Source: Megamerina dolium
Lineage: Eukaryota > Arthropoda > Insecta > Diptera > Megamerinidae
Length of the DNA: 64,000 nucleotides
Reading direction: 5' to 3'
Assembly (NCBI GenBank): GCA_963854835.1
Contig: OY978530.1
Coordinates: 20,795,437 to 20,859,436, forward strand
In this document: one piece after another, positions 1 to 12,300 of the stretch
Layout of the letters: every line of letters starts with the position of its first letter
Numbering within the stretch: the first letter of the stretch is position 1
The notes under the pieces: model-generated
What the model saw: the letters and a program-made list of their open reading frames with translations, nothing else
What the model was told of the DNA's origin: nothing
Databases searched by the model: none
Position numbers and translations under genes: made by a program

Positions 1-329
1 CCAGCTGGTGTGATGTGGATCCGCTCCGATTTCAGCAGGGACCTAAGGATCAGATGACTTTTAGCATGATCCGCGAAAGGCCGTTATTGAGTACACCTCC
101 GCTCCTTACTAAAGGTACCAAAGATTCTTTGTTGATGACCAGGCAAATCTGCCTGTAGACACACTATGATTCATCCATTTTCGCTAAATTCCAATATTAT
201 CGATTTCATTCATAACACAGGATTATAAATTTTTATGCAATTTTCGATCATTACATCGATATTTTATTTAATAAAAAAATCAAAATTTAGAAATGAAGTG
301 CTCTTGAAAGATGTTCTGCTGTCTTTTCT

Positions 330-640
330 GTGGACATTAAACGTCGCGTTCGTCGTCCATCAATTTCCTTATATAAGGTCCAACTAAAATACCTACTTTT
401 ATTTTGGCGTTTAAAATCCTGGGAACAGACGAGTTAAGTATTGGAAATCCGCCCCATCTCGGTAGAACGCTTTACCGAAATTCTTTATGAGGTCCATTTC
501 GATATGTAGTGGAGGAAGAAAAACGTCATTTGGATCAATCAGTGGATTACTAGATTTGTTTTGTCTTTCGGGTGAATAATGGTCTCGATATGGCCATTTT
601 TTTATGTTATGATTCGCTGTTGCTCGACTATTCCACAAAC
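330..640 (-). pseudogene. Fragment of an uncharacterised arthropod repeat-associated protein family
   Basis: On the minus strand the translation contains CFLCLWNSRA, then KKWPYRDHYSPE, then LPPLHIEMDLIKNFGKA, and after a frameshift near 411 continues as AKIKVGILVGPYIRKLMDD. I recognise this order (Cys-x2-Cys with LW-SRA, LPPLHIKLGLMK, AKIKEGIFVGPQIR) from multicopy uncharacterised proteins scattered through arthropod genomes, which behave like parts of a mobile element. No function is known to me. The reading frame is broken and both ends are missing, so this is a relic. Recognition is from memory of the motif pattern. Confidence 0.5.
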
Positions 641-689
641 AAAGAAAGCAACAATATAATGAAATAGACCCAACTCTAAAATGAGTACC

Positions 690-1715
690 TTTCGTTTCGC
701 TCGAGAGCAATGTATGTAATGTGCCGGACACTTTCAAACGGTTGATGTAACGCATAATAAGAGGACTACACTGGGAAAAGTGCATTGTGTACCTCAAAGA
801 CAGCATCGTGATGCGAAAAGTTTTTACCGACCACCTGGTAGAGTTGAAAGAAATATTTGATCCGAAAAAATGTTCACTCTTAAGTCAAGTCAAAATGTAA
901 CCATGGAAGGAGTATATACCGACAAGCAGAAAGTAACAGCTTTAAAAGAGTGGCCTATTCCGGCGAATCTTCATGAGTTAGGAAGCTTCCTATGCTTGTG
1001 AAAGAACAAACCATTTGTGTGGCGCGAGGAACAACAGAAAGCACAGAAAGGTAGTTATTACAATTTAAAAATCCTAAAGGACAATTACCACACTAGTTAT
1101 GACTTTACACTAGAGCATCGTAAAGGAGGACGTCATGATAACGGGGATGCTACATCTCTTTTTAAAATGGAATGTAAACATTGTTCTCGAGTGGAAAACA
1201 AGAAGCACATTGCCGGCATATGACTTACGAATATCTTACCGGAGGAGATATAAACCACCGAACGAGTACAAGAAGATTAGTGGAACTACCCAGATCTAAA
1301 AAAATGGCAAAAAAAGGGCTACTGCAAGTCCAATATTAAAGAAATGCAGGGCGCAATGGCAAACCCTGCACTTGCTTGGAAAAATCACCAATTATCTTTT
1401 TGTGCTTCCCCGGGCAAGAATAAACGAGGTGATAACAGAGTATCACAATGCATATTGCATATGGGCATTACCAAACGGTCGAAAAAATAAAAAATGATTT
1501 TATTGGGTTTGACGCCATGACTATGTCATTGAATGGATTCGTAAAAGTGAACACTGTGCAATGGCTAAGGTCCCACTAACGAAACTCGAGGGAAAATCCA
1601 CTAATACACCGTGGGTGCTCCACTTGAGTGAATTGCTATGGATATATCCGGACCATTTCCTATGAATAACGCAGGGAAGAAATATGCTCTGGTAGTTATA
1701 GATTCACGATATATA
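690..1715 (+). mobile_element. Degenerate Ty3/gypsy pol remnant (reverse transcriptase to integrase)
   Basis: Pieces of one gypsy-type pol polyprotein follow in order across shifting frames. Near 690-800 is an RT piece (RGLHWEKCIVYLKD), near 1165 a KMECKHCS segment, near 1430 INEVITEYHNA (the zinc-binding N-terminus of integrase), and near 1635 an integrase-core start reading DISGPFPMNNAGKKYALVVID. Many stops and deletions make it non-functional. The same segments, including KMECKHCS, recur at 25220-26180, so the two are copies of one family. No LTRs were seen. Confidence 0.7.
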
Positions 1716-2088
1716 GATACGCGACAGATCGTGTTATGCTAGAAAGCATATATGTCTGTCTACCTCAGATTGAATTTGCGCCTACTGAAATAAGGGAATA
1801 GGTTGGGTGGTAATCTGGCATCACCGGTTTCGCTGACTCTTCCCATTCCTATCATTATCCCAGTACTCCTTATTCTTTCTCCACTGTCTGTCCCAATCCA
1901 CATTTTTTTGTCGTTCCTCTTTTCTCTCTCTCTCTCACACCTCAATGTTTATTTTTTGCTATTCTCTGCTCTCTCGATCCCACGCTCCATGTGTTCTTCT
2001 CAAAATCGAGTGGCCGCACAGGACTCCCCTCTCGATGTGAATCAAAATATAAATTTTTTTTAAATTATTTAGTTGAATTTGTTAAAAC
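1716..2088. other. Unassigned AT-rich spacer
   Basis: It holds a short pyrimidine run with (CT)n near 1925-1940. I see no protein motif, RNA gene or repeat shared with the rest of the window. Confidence 0.4.
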
Positions 2089-2662
2089 TAATGAAATTGA
2101 AATTGCTAACAGGTGTTACTTTGGGCTGAGTAAGCAATTGAAAAGTCGAGCCCTCTCTCGAAGAACGAAAACTACACTACAAGTCTCTCATCATGCCTGT
2201 CCTAACATATGGCGCTGAAGCCTGGACAATTTCCATCTCGGATGAGCGAATACTTGGAGTTTTCGAGAGAAAAGTCCTACGCAAGATCTTTGGACCTATT
2301 TGCGTTGCTGGCGAGTACCGAATAAGGTACAACCATGAGCTGTACGAGCTATATGCCGATATTGACATAGTAAAGCGCATCAAAATCCAGCGGCTGCGCT
2401 GGCTAGGTCATGTCGAGCGAATGGAAGAACACGCTCCAGCTAAGAAGGTGTTATATTCGGAACCCGCTGGAGGACGGCGCAGAAGAGGAAGACCAAACCT
2501 CCGGTGGAAAGACCAAGTACTGGAGAACCTGACGGCGCTTGGAATTTCTAACTGGCGCCAGCTAGCGAAGAACAGAGATGGCTAGCGAAGCATGTTATTT
2601 TCGGCCTAAATCGATATTCGGTTGTTATGGCCACATAAGTAAGTAAGTAATGAAATTGAAAT
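2089..2662 (+). mobile_element. 5'-truncated RTE-like LINE with 15-bp target-site duplication
   Basis: The body (2104-2647) encodes the C-terminal end of a non-LTR retrotransposon polyprotein: LTYGAEAW, FERKVLRKIFGP, RLRWLGHVERMEEHAP and a GRPNLRWKDQVLENL tail, broken by TAG at 2583-2585. It ends in a (TAAG)n tail. The 15-base sequence taatgaaattgaaat lies immediately before (2089-2103) and after (2648-2662), the mark of target-primed insertion of a 5'-truncated copy. The clade is assigned as RTE-like because the related 5' half at 26280-27125 has the endonuclease seen in RTE/CFDP2-type proteins; a CR1-like origin is possible. Confidence 0.85.
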
Positions 2663-2704
2663 AGTAAATAAATAAAAAACGAAAACTCTTGTAATTATAT
2701 GGTG

Positions 2705-2981
2705 AAAATACCCTAGACTAGGTCATATCGAGCGAATGGAAGAACATGCTCCAGCTAAGAAGGTGTTATATTCGGAACCCGCTGGAGGACGACGCAGAAA
2801 AGGAAGACCTAACCTCTGGTGGAAAGACCAAGTACTGGAGAACCTGACCGCGCTTGGAATTTCTAACTGGCGCCAGCTAGCGAAGAACAGAGATGGCTGG
2901 CGTAGCATGTTATTTTCGGCCCAAATCGATATTCGGTTGTTATGGCCACATAAGTAAGTAAGTAAGTAAAAAAATACCCTA
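2705..2981 (+). mobile_element. Second, shorter 5'-truncated copy of the same RTE-like LINE
   Basis: The body (2716-2970) encodes ERMEEHAPAKKVLYSE through [17 protein letters not shown] and IDIRLLWPHK before the stop, then (TAAG)n. It is flanked by the 11-base duplication aaaatacccta at 2705-2715 and 2971-2981. It is therefore an independent insertion only 54 bp downstream of the previous one, not a tandem duplication. The terminal residues missing from the copy at 2089-2662 are readable here. Confidence 0.85.
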
Positions 2982-2984
2982 CAT

Positions 2985-3091
2985 AAAGCAATAAAACCAA
3001 TAAGTGCAGACACTGTATTAATAAGAACAACATCCAAAACCGAAGCTGCATTCACCGTCATCAGCATCCATACAGCAACGACACCGAAGGT
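2985..3091. other. Unassigned spacer
   Basis: Short AT-rich stretch between a LINE and a SINE fragment, with no recognisable content. Confidence 0.3.
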
Positions 3092-3290
3092 AAGGTATAA
3101 GTTGGCAATTCTTCCGGCAGTAATTATTTGGCATGAAAAAGCTATTAAAAGAGCTCTGTGACAAACCGGCTAATATATGTAGTAGGTCTGTCTAATTTAA
3201 CACGCACAACAGTACTGCAAGAGATCAAAGAGGCCTTCAGGGACTATAAGCGCCACATATTTTAAATAAAAATAAATAAGTAAAAATCAC
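3092..3290 (+). mobile_element. 3' portion of tRNA-derived SINE
   Basis: It shares the SINE body with 58331-58920 and 61796-62147: ggcaattcttccggcagtaa, catgaaaaagct, ggctaatatatgtagtagg, cgcacaacagta and the terminal gccacatattt followed by an A/T-rich tail. The tRNA-like head is missing, so this copy is 5'-truncated. It is more diverged than the copies near the right end of the window. Confidence 0.75.
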
Positions 3291-3452
3291 AAATTAAATT
3301 TCGTCACTCAAAAAATAGGAAACCTAAAATTAATTTGTCACATGTTTTTATAAATTAAAATAAAAAATAGCAAACTCAATCACAACTATTATTACAACCT
3401 ACTTTAAGGTTCATTTTCTATTTTTTCGTGTTTTTATATCTAAAATATTATT
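3291..3452. other. Unassigned AT-rich spacer
   Basis: Mostly A/T-rich sequence continuing from the SINE tail. No recognisable feature. Confidence 0.3.
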
Positions 3453-4411
3453 GGGAGTGTAAATAAGTTAGTGGGGATTTGATAACAGGTGTCGCTAGTT
3501 TATTATTCTCTTGTTGCATCTGGGTTTTTTTTTCAATATCTATCATTACGCAGAAGTGTAAACAACATAATTACTGTGTGCTCCGAAAATGTTAACTTTT
3601 GTACCGAACGGTGTGTTTTTGAGGAGAGTTTTACTTCATTACTTCACTATGAAGAAAACAGCTGCCGAAAGTCATCGTATTTAGTGGAAGTTTATGGTGA
3701 CCATGGTTTAACTGAAGAAACGTGGTTAGCACGATTTAAAAGTGGCAATTTTGATTTGTAAGACAAAGAACGACACGGGGCACCACCAGAGGATGAATAT
3801 TTGGAGGCAAGGGACGATGAAGATCCATCACAAATGCAAGATGAACTCGCAAAAACACTAGGAGATGGGTCTATTATGATAATCCAAAAAGTCGGGCAAT
3901 GTATGGATACCCCGGCCATGCCTCATCATCGACGGCCAAGCCGAATATTTATGGCCAGAAGACCATGATGTATTTGGTGGGACCACCTGGGTATGATATA
4001 TTATGCGCTGTTGAAATTGGGTCAGACGTTTGGGCCGCAAATCGCCGATAGACACGACAAAGTTATTATTCAACATGATAATGCTCGGCTACATGTGTAG
4101 CGCCCGGTGAAACGTACTTATTAACGCTCAAATGGCAAGTTCCTTCCGATTACCACTTGTTCCGAATGATAACATACGGCCTGGAAGAACAGCGTTTCCA
4201 TTCTTACGAAGAAGCCAAAAATTGGGTCGATTCATGGATTGCATCAAATCATGTCGACTTCTTTCGGCACGGAATCCGTATGCTGCCAGAAAGATGGGAA
4301 AAAGTAGTGTCTATAAACGGACAATACTTTGAATATTGATGTATAACTAATTTTACTAAATAAAATTTCAATTTTCGAAAATAAACTAGATGAATTTGTT
4401 TATTCTCCCCA
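3453..4411 (+). mobile_element. Inactive mariner element (Tc1/mariner superfamily)
   Basis: Translated pieces match a mariner transposase in order: LTEETWLARFKSGNFDL (helix-turn-helix region), DEDPSQMQDELAKTLG, WWDHLGMIYYALLKLGQT, HDNARLHV (second catalytic aspartate), PSDYHLFR (third catalytic region), and the C-terminus FFRHGIRMLPERWEKVV ending near 4339. The segment carrying the first catalytic aspartate is deleted and the frame is broken by stops, so the enzyme is dead. Imperfect terminal inverted repeats are visible: gggagtgtaaataagttagt from about 3454, and gggagaataaacaaattcat on the other strand ending near 4408. A total near 0.96 kb against the usual 1.3 kb agrees with internal deletion. 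Confidence 0.88.
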
Positions 4412-4643
4412 TTAGTTTTATTTCCGTCTTTTCCTTATGCTGTCTTCTTTCTTAAGATTCCTTCCTTCTTCCTTAGTTTCCTTAATTTTCAATAATCATA
4501 GTTTATATTTTTAATTCATACATCTAAATTTCTTGGCAAAGGAAGGCTTTTGGAACTGCTGCGTGTTGTCCGTTTTGTTCTAAAAATTACATTTTATTAA
4601 ATAAAATTAAATACGTAAGATTAAAATTTACTCACGTCTTTTT
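4412..4643. other. Left flank of the tandem array
   Basis: AT- and CT-rich spacer with no coding signal. It ends in five T residues (4639-4643) directly before the first repeat unit. Each unit-to-unit junction also has five T residues, there followed by an extra gggt. Confidence 0.4.
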
Positions 4644-5974
4644 GATTTTCAACGAAACGAATGTCGTTTTTTCGCTAGCGGCAATCAATTCGTTCGAATT
4701 GGAGGATCGCATCACACAATTCGAGACTGCGAAATTCGGCGATATTTTCATTCACTTCGCATGTGATAATACCAGCCGTATTTTGATATTTTGTTATTTT
4801 GCAATTCATATATATTTTCTCTCTTTTTCTGTAATCAAATTGAAATACTTAATTCGCTATCGTACCTTACATTCCTATAATATTATAACTCAGACATTAT
4901 ATGCCACTCGTTTTGACATGTACACTAAGAGTATAAGTATATATTTATATTGATTTTTTTATGGAATTATATATCTACAATATAATACATATGAAGTAAA
5001 GTTGATAATGAATTTCTAAATTACTTAATATAATGACCTGAAATGTTAAGATGTAGTGCAGTTTGGCAGTTTGTAAACATTAAATCAAAATTATATTCAC
5101 CCTAATCACGAAAAGGCTGCAGGATTTCCACAAACTTCGTTAACAACGTTCCCATATCATGGTTTGGATGTTTAGAATAACTGTAATACTTGTTTGTCAA
5201 AAACAAGGTGCTTGATAAATTTTTTACTGTTAAACTGTTTAGTCCAATCATCACAAGCGGTACCTTGTTTTAAAGACAATTAAAGTACGCTTTTCCCGAC
5301 ATGAATTGTACTGCTTGCGTTACTCTCACTTATCAGTTCAGTAATAAAATGAATGAATGAAGCGATACCCCAAAAAACGCACAAAAATACCGTTATCTTA
5401 AAAACCAATCCATACAAAAGCATTTTTTTAATATGTTTTGAGCTCAGGAGGTCCATACTAACTCTCCCTATACCTGAATTTCTTGGTATTTTTGGGCCGT
5501 AAAGTACCGATTCAATTATTTAAAATAGTTCTACAAAGGCATTGTGTTTTTTTATATACATTAAAAAACAGAGAATTTTTTTGCAGATACCGTTTGCTTC
5601 TCTCCGCTCTTGCTTCATAATCTATTGAATTATACTGAATAAATACATAACTGTAGAAATCAATTTATATACAATTTACTCATGTGAAAAATTAAGACCG
5701 TGTGATGTGCAGAATAGAAATAATGAGGGTAAAAATATATAAAGGGTGTGTTTCCTACACGGCATTTTTTCAACAATATTAACTAAATTTTCGTAGCAAT
5801 CACAATAAAAAGGATTATATTGCAATACACATATGATTCCATTGAATTCGTTTTATTCGGTATTTATACAAATGTGAGTTCGTTGCATTATCTCGTTTAT
5901 CCAATTCTATATGTTACTTTCTGATTCATGTCATTTCCCTTTTAAATAAAATAATAACATAATCGCGTGCCATA

Positions 5975-6990
5975 TTTCCAGAGGCTGCAGAGATATACCG
6001 CTGCTAATGGACAACAGCAACCGCAACGCTTTAACAGCAAATATCATGCGCAAGCTATCGCCGATATTTCATTCGAATGCAAAAATAGTTTTGCATTCAC
6101 TGAAAACAGTATGGATCGAACGTTTTTATGCCTATCAACTGGAACATCACGCAATCATTTGGAATCGGTATTGTCACATTCACTCATGTGTACCTACATA
6201 TATATTTGAATTGATATTAAAATTATATATGTATATATTCAAGAATATGAGAAATGCATCATATGTAATTCTCAAAAATTAATTAATATTAAAAATTATG
6301 CAAAAGCAACAACAAATATGTATGCAGTGTGTAATTTACGAAAGACGAACAATTTGATGACTTTTGGGGTGTGTCCCTTTTGATTATTATGGCTGATGAG
6401 TAGGCACAAATTGACGAAATCTTAAGAAATTGCAAAAATTGTTGTCGATCACGTGCATTTTACAATGAAAATAATAGTATTATTCTGCCACAAAACGGAA
6501 AAACGAGAACAGATGATAAAGAGTTTGATGGCAAACGGTGGTTGATTTTTTGCAGTAGGTAAATGGGAGATTATCTCTTATTGAAATTCACTAACACATT
6601 GGGTTTCAATAGCAATATTATTTTTAATAAATTTTGAATATTCATTAATTTTAAAGAAAAAATTATTTAAATATTACATATGATGAATTTCTCATTTTGA
6701 ATTAATATAATTTATAAATATCACGTATAATAATCAATCTTTATCGTATAGACATATCGTACTTATGTATGTAGGAACAAATGAGTGAATGTGACAATGC
6801 CGATTCCAAAATGATTGTGTGAAGTTGTAGTTGGTTGACATGAAATGTTCGATTTATACAGTCTTCAGTGAAAAACTATTTTTGCGTTGTAGTGAAATCT
6901 CGACCATCGTTTGCTTCTGATATTTACTAATGAAACGCTGTCCATTAACAGTGGGATATATCTATATTCTAAAGTCTCTGGTGTAATATT
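5975..6990. repeat. Imperfect inverted repeat inside the array unit (present in all four units)
   Basis: The arm at about 5975-6300 recurs in reverse complement at about 6650-6990. Shared landmarks include taatggacagc/taatggacaac, gcaaaaatagttt, ggaatcggtattgtcacatt and gagaaatgcatcatatgtaa. Arms are roughly 330 bp with clear divergence, around a spacer of about 350 bp. Equivalent positions are +4702, +9406 and +14110. It could be a decayed foldback or MITE-like element that was already in the unit before amplification. No coding function is recognised. Confidence 0.65.
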
Positions 6991-8204
6991 TAGTTTACAT
7001 ATGTACGTACATAACTATTCTATAATTTCTTTAAAACTACTATTGTCTGTTTTGTTGTTGCTGTTTGCTTAAAATTATTTTCTCTTCCTTCTCATTTAAA
7101 ACAAGAAATTAAAGTACAGATAAATGTATGTATGTGGTAATGAGTGAGTTTACACAAAAAGAGAAAAGTAAGCCAAAATTAGAGAGAGGGAGATGCAGGT
7201 ATATAGATATGGAATATTTAGCAATAATGTTGATCAAACGCCTTACGCGTGTACCACACATGAATAAAATTAAATTAATCCATTGATTTTTAGGATCAAT
7301 TTTAATTTCAATATTCGTACTGAAACCAGAAAAGTTAGGAAATTGATAGTTGTGCAGACAATATTCATATACTCATTATATAATATTGAAAAGTAAAAAT
7401 ATACGCGAATTGACCACTCTCACGCCTCAACCCCATATACAGGAGTTAAAAATTTAGAAACAAAATAAAATGTCGTAGAACGGGCACAGAAAAACTTGAA
7501 ATATTTTCCATTCTCAATATTTGAACTTCTACCTCTTGTATCTCTCTCTCTCTCTCTCTCACACTTTCTCCCTCTTTCCTTTCATTCCAGATACTGGAAT
7601 GACATCAAGACTATTTACTTTTTTTAATGTTCCATGCTTTAATGGAATGCGTCACAATGGTTTCGTTTCAACATCAGATACTCCTTATTAAATTCTTTGA
7701 AATAGCAACTTCACTTACATACGATACAACGTTTACAATCATGTGACATAATTACGAGTTGTTACCGTTGCCGTCGTCGTCGTCCCATAGTCATTATTGT
7801 ATCGGCCGATAGCTTTGGTGTGGAAATAAAAAAATTAAAAGTTGTCATCTATTAAAATTCAGCTTAGTAGTCTAAAATTTTTAATTTAATACACTGCAAT
7901 CCTTTAGTCGCAACCAATAGCTAGTTTAGAGTTGACATGAAACTTAATTTGCATGCATACTCAGCAAAACGTCAAAACTGGTTTGCATATGCCGCTTCTA
8001 CACGCTGCAATCCTTCATGCAACATATTGCATGTAGTTCGAAATAGCCGATTAAAGAAATGGAAAACGCAGGTGTTTGTGCGATGTTATGTTGACTTTCA
8101 CGGGTTGATCATTGTCATAAGTTGTATTGTTTCAATGTAAAATAACATTAAGAGTAAGAATGAGATAGTATGATATCATGAACATAGGTTAAATTAGGTT
8201 ATTG

Positions 8205-8537
8205 TGGCTGCCCTCTCTCTAGGAGGATACAATTAGCCCAAAAAGGCCCATTATGATACCACTGTTGTGCGTGTTAAATTTGGACAGAATTACAAGGGAC
8301 CTACGTATATTAGCATGTTGTGGCACCACTTTAAGTTAGTTTTATCACAGAGCTCTTTTAAGAAGCATTTTTGCCAAATTATTACTGCCGGAAAAATTGC
8401 GAATTACTTACTGATAGGTGAGTACAATTCGAAAGAAAAATTTTTTGATAATAAGTGTTATTATGTTTCAGCCGGGGTTTGAACCCATGACCTACAGATC
8501 AGAAGGCCAACGCACTAACCACTGAGGTACGGGACCC
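8205..8537 (-). mobile_element. Old tRNA-derived SINE in array unit 1
   Basis: On the minus strand it begins gggtcccgtacctcagtgg, with A-box-like sequence, and has a perfect B-box-like ggttcaaaccc. The SINE body follows (gtgagta, gcaattc..., cttctta-type segments, cgcacaacagt). It is clearly diverged from the copies at 58331 and 61796, so it predates the array. Confidence 0.8.
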
Positions 8538-9211
8538 ACTATGATGAACATGGTCACGAACTAATTTGGCTTTTGATGCTGTAGCACTATTTTAAATAGT
8601 TTAGTAATAATACTAAGTATTGTTATTAACTGATTAATAAGGTCAACTCAGGCAGATTCGTCCTTGGAGTACATTCGTTAAAGCCGTTCGTTAAATATTG
8701 TTTCAACTGCCAGAGAATAAGGTATGAAAAGCTAAACACTGCAATCTCTTTTAGAGAGATTAAATTCTCTAAGATATAAAAGACTTCGAAGTATCCCGGT
8801 TAAAATATTCCCATCGTCAGAATTTGACTAAATAGCCTAATAACATTTATAATTTGGAATTTGGAAAGTGGCACAATTACAATCTTAGAACCATAAAAGA
8901 CATTCACATTTGTCATTATTATTTCCATTCTGATGTCTTTTTAATGTTGAATTGTTGTGGTTTTTGGATACTTGCCGAAAAATGTCAGAATGTCACACGT
9001 GACATCCGCTGAATGAGCGCCAGTTGAAATCATTTTCCCCCAATTTATGTGCTCGCACGGGCACGTAAAATGACCGGTTTCACTATAAGGATCATTATCA
9101 TCATTATCTCTACTGAGAAAAAGTGGGTAGATGATGTTGGAGCTGTTCATTGATGTTCTAAAACACATTTAAATAAACAGGAATTGTTCGAAAGGATGAC
9201 CTATACTGTCA

Positions 9212-9343
9212 TTGTCGGCATCCCATTGCATCCTAGAAACCATAAATTATTCGCGCGATAAAGGAATAGTTCTTTTGTTGCTCCCTCTACATACTTCCCA
9301 TCGCTTGCAGCCACTTAATCCATCAGCTTTTGGGTGTTTTTGG
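9212..9343 (+). pseudogene. Pogo-like transposase fragment at the end of each array unit
   Basis: The translation HCILETINYSRDKG, LLLLPLHTSHRLQPL, NPSAFG matches the segment of DDE_1 (pogo/Tigger) transposases normally reading lPPHtSHklQPLD-s-FGplK. The match stops at the unit junction, after which an unrelated frame continues. Equivalent fragments end at 14047, 18751 and 23451. The right breakpoint of the amplified unit therefore lies inside an old pogo-like element that differs from the one at 30423-31927. Confidence 0.7.
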
Positions 9344-9345
9344 GT

Positions 9346-12300
9346 GATTTTCAACGAAACGAATGTCGTTTTTTCGCTAGCGGCAATCAATTCGTTCGAA
9401 TTGGAGGATCGCATCACACAATTCGAGACTGCGAAATTCGGCGATATTTTCATTCACTTCGCATGTGATAATACCAGCCGTATTTTGATATTTTGTTATT
9501 TTGCAATTCATATATATTTTCTCTCTCTTTCTGTAATCAAATTGAAATACTTAATTCGCTATCGTACCTTACATTCCTATAATATTATAACTCAGACATT
9601 ATATGCCACTCGTTTTGACATGTACACTAAGAGTATAAGTATATATTTATATTGATTTTTTTATGGAATTATATATCTACAATATAATACATATGAAGTA
9701 AAGTTGATAATGAATTTCTAAATTACTTAATATAATGACCTGAAATGTTAAGATGTAGTGCAGTTTGGCAGTTTGTAAACATTAAATCAAAATTATATTC
9801 ACCCTAGTCACGAAAAGGCTGCAGGATTTCCACAAACTTCGTTAACAACGTTCCCATATCATGGTTTGGATGTTTAGAATAACTGTAATACTTGTTTGTC
9901 AAAAACAAGGTGCTTGATAAATTTTTTACTGTTAAACTGTTTAGTCCAATCATCACAAGCGGTACCTTGTTTTAAAGACAATTAAAGTACGCTTTTCCCG
10001 ACATGAATTGTACTGCTTGCGTTACTCTCACTTATCAGTTCAGTAATAAAATGAATGAATGAAGCGATACCCCAAAAAACGCACAAAAATACCGTTATCT
10101 TAAAAACCAATCCATACAAAAGCATTTTTTTAATATGTTTTGAGCTCAGGAGGTCCATACTAACTCTCCCTATACCTGAATTTCTTGGTATTTTTGGGCC
10201 GTAAAGTACCGATTCAATTATTTAAAATAGTTCTACAAAGGCATTGTGTTTTTTTATATACATTAAAAAACAGAGAATTTTTTTGCAGATACCGTTTGCT
10301 TCTCTCCGCTCTTGCTTCATAATCTATTGAATTATACTGAATAAATACATAACTGTAGAAATCAATTTATATACAATTTACTCATGAGAAAAATTAAGAC
10401 CGTGTGATGTGCAGAATAGAAATAATGAGGGTAAAAATATATAAAGGGTGTGTTTCCTACACGGCATTTTTTCAACAATATTAACTAAATTTTCGTAGCA
10501 ATCACAATAAAAAGGATTATATTGCAATACACATATGATTCCATTGAATTCGTTTTATTCGGTATTTATACAAATGTGAGTTCGTTGCATTATCTCGTTT
10601 ATCCAATTCTATATGTTACTTTCTGATTCATGTCATTTCCCTTTTAAATAAAATAATAACATAATCGCGTGCCATATTTCCAGAGGCTGCAGAGATATAC
10701 CGCTGCTAATGGACAACAGCAACCGCAACGCTTTAACAGCAAATATCATGCGCAAGCTATCGCCGATATTTCATTCGAATGCAAAAATAGTTTTGCATTC
10801 ACTGAAAACAGTATGGATCGAACGTTTTTATGCCTATCAACTGGAACATCACGCAATCATTTGGAATCGGTATTGTCACATTCACTCATGTGTACCTACA
10901 TATATATTTGAATTGATATTAAAATTATATATGTATATATTCAAGAATATGAGAAATGCATCATATGTAATTCTCAAAAATTAATTAATATTAAAAATTA
11001 TGCAAAAGCAACAACAAATATGTATGCAGTGTGTAATTTACGAAAGACGAACAATTTGATGACTTTTGGGGTGTGTCCCTTTTGATTATTATGGCTGATG
11101 AGTAGGCACAAATTGACGAAATCTTAAGAAATTGCAAAAATTGTTGTCGATCACGTGCATTTTACAATGAAAATAATAGTATTATTCTGCCACAAAACGG
11201 AAAAACGAGAACAGATGATAAAGAGTTTGATGGCAAACGGTGGTTGATTTTTTGCAGTAGGTAAATGGGAGATTATCTCTTATTGAAATTCACTAACACA
11301 TTGGGTTTCAATAGCAATATTATTTTTAATAAATTTTGAATATTCATTAATTTTAAAGAAAAAATTATTTAAATATTACATATGATGAATTTCTCATTTT
11401 GAATTAATATAATTTATAAATATCACGTATAATAATCAATCTTTATCGTATAGACATATCGTACTTATGTATGTAGGAACAAATGAGTGAATGTGACAAT
11501 GCCGATTCCAAAATGATTGTGTGAAGTTGTAGTTGGTTGACATGAAATGTTCGATTTATACAGTCTTCAGTGAAAAACTATTTTTGCGTTGGAGTGAAAT
11601 CTCGACCATCGTTTGCTTCTGATATTTACTAATGAAACGCTGTCCATTAACAGTGGGATATATCTATATTCTAAAGTCTCTGGTGTAATATTTAGTTTAC
11701 ATATGTACGTACATAACTATTCTATAATTTCTTTAAAACTACTATTGTCTGTTTTGTTGTTGCTGTTTGCTTAAAATTATTTTCTCTTCCTTCTCATTTA
11801 AAACAAGAAATTAAAGTACAGATAAATGTATGTATGTGGTAATGAGTGAGTTTACACAAAAAGAGAAAAGTAAGCCAAAATTAGAGAGAGGGAGATGCAG
11901 GTATATAGATATGGAATATTTAGCAATAATGTTGATCAAACGCCTTACGCGTGTACCACACATGAATAAAATTAAATTAATCCATTGATTTTTAGGATCA
12001 ATTTTAATTTCAATATTCGTACTGAAACCAGAAAAGTTAGGAAATTGATAGTTGTGCAGACAATATTCATATACTCATTATATAATATTGAAAAGTAAAA
12101 ATATACGCGAATTGACCACTCTCACGCCTCAACCCCATATACAGGAGTTAAAAATTTAGAAACAAAATAAAATGTCGTAGAACGGGCACAGAAAAACTTG
12201 AAATATTTTCCATTCTCAATATTTGAACTTCTACCTCTTGTATCTCTCTCTCTCTCTCTCTCTCACACTTTCTCCCTCTTTCCTTTCATTCCAGATACTG

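Larger units (their letters stand above)
4644..9345 (+). repeat. Array unit 1
   Basis: This is the outlier of the four: at 4826, 5105, 5685 and 6890 it differs from a base shared by units 2-4. The (TC)10 tract is at 7541-7560. Either it is the founding copy, or units 2-4 were amplified from one derivative. Confidence 0.95.

Noticed and set aside
5967..6282. 80- and 91-codon ORFs conserved in all four array units
   Set aside because: They overlap in different frames, lie in an inverted repeat, and their conservation only reflects the recent duplication.
8471..8537. Possible tRNA gene in each array unit and at 58340 and 62078
   Set aside because: A- and B-box-like blocks exist, but each is followed directly by the shared 280-bp body and repeated in many places; it is a SINE head, not a tRNA gene.
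9212..9655. 147-codon ORF repeated in the tandem array as a candidate conserved gene
   Set aside because: It joins a pogo-like fragment to unrelated sequence across the unit junction; the first unit's left end has only the second half.
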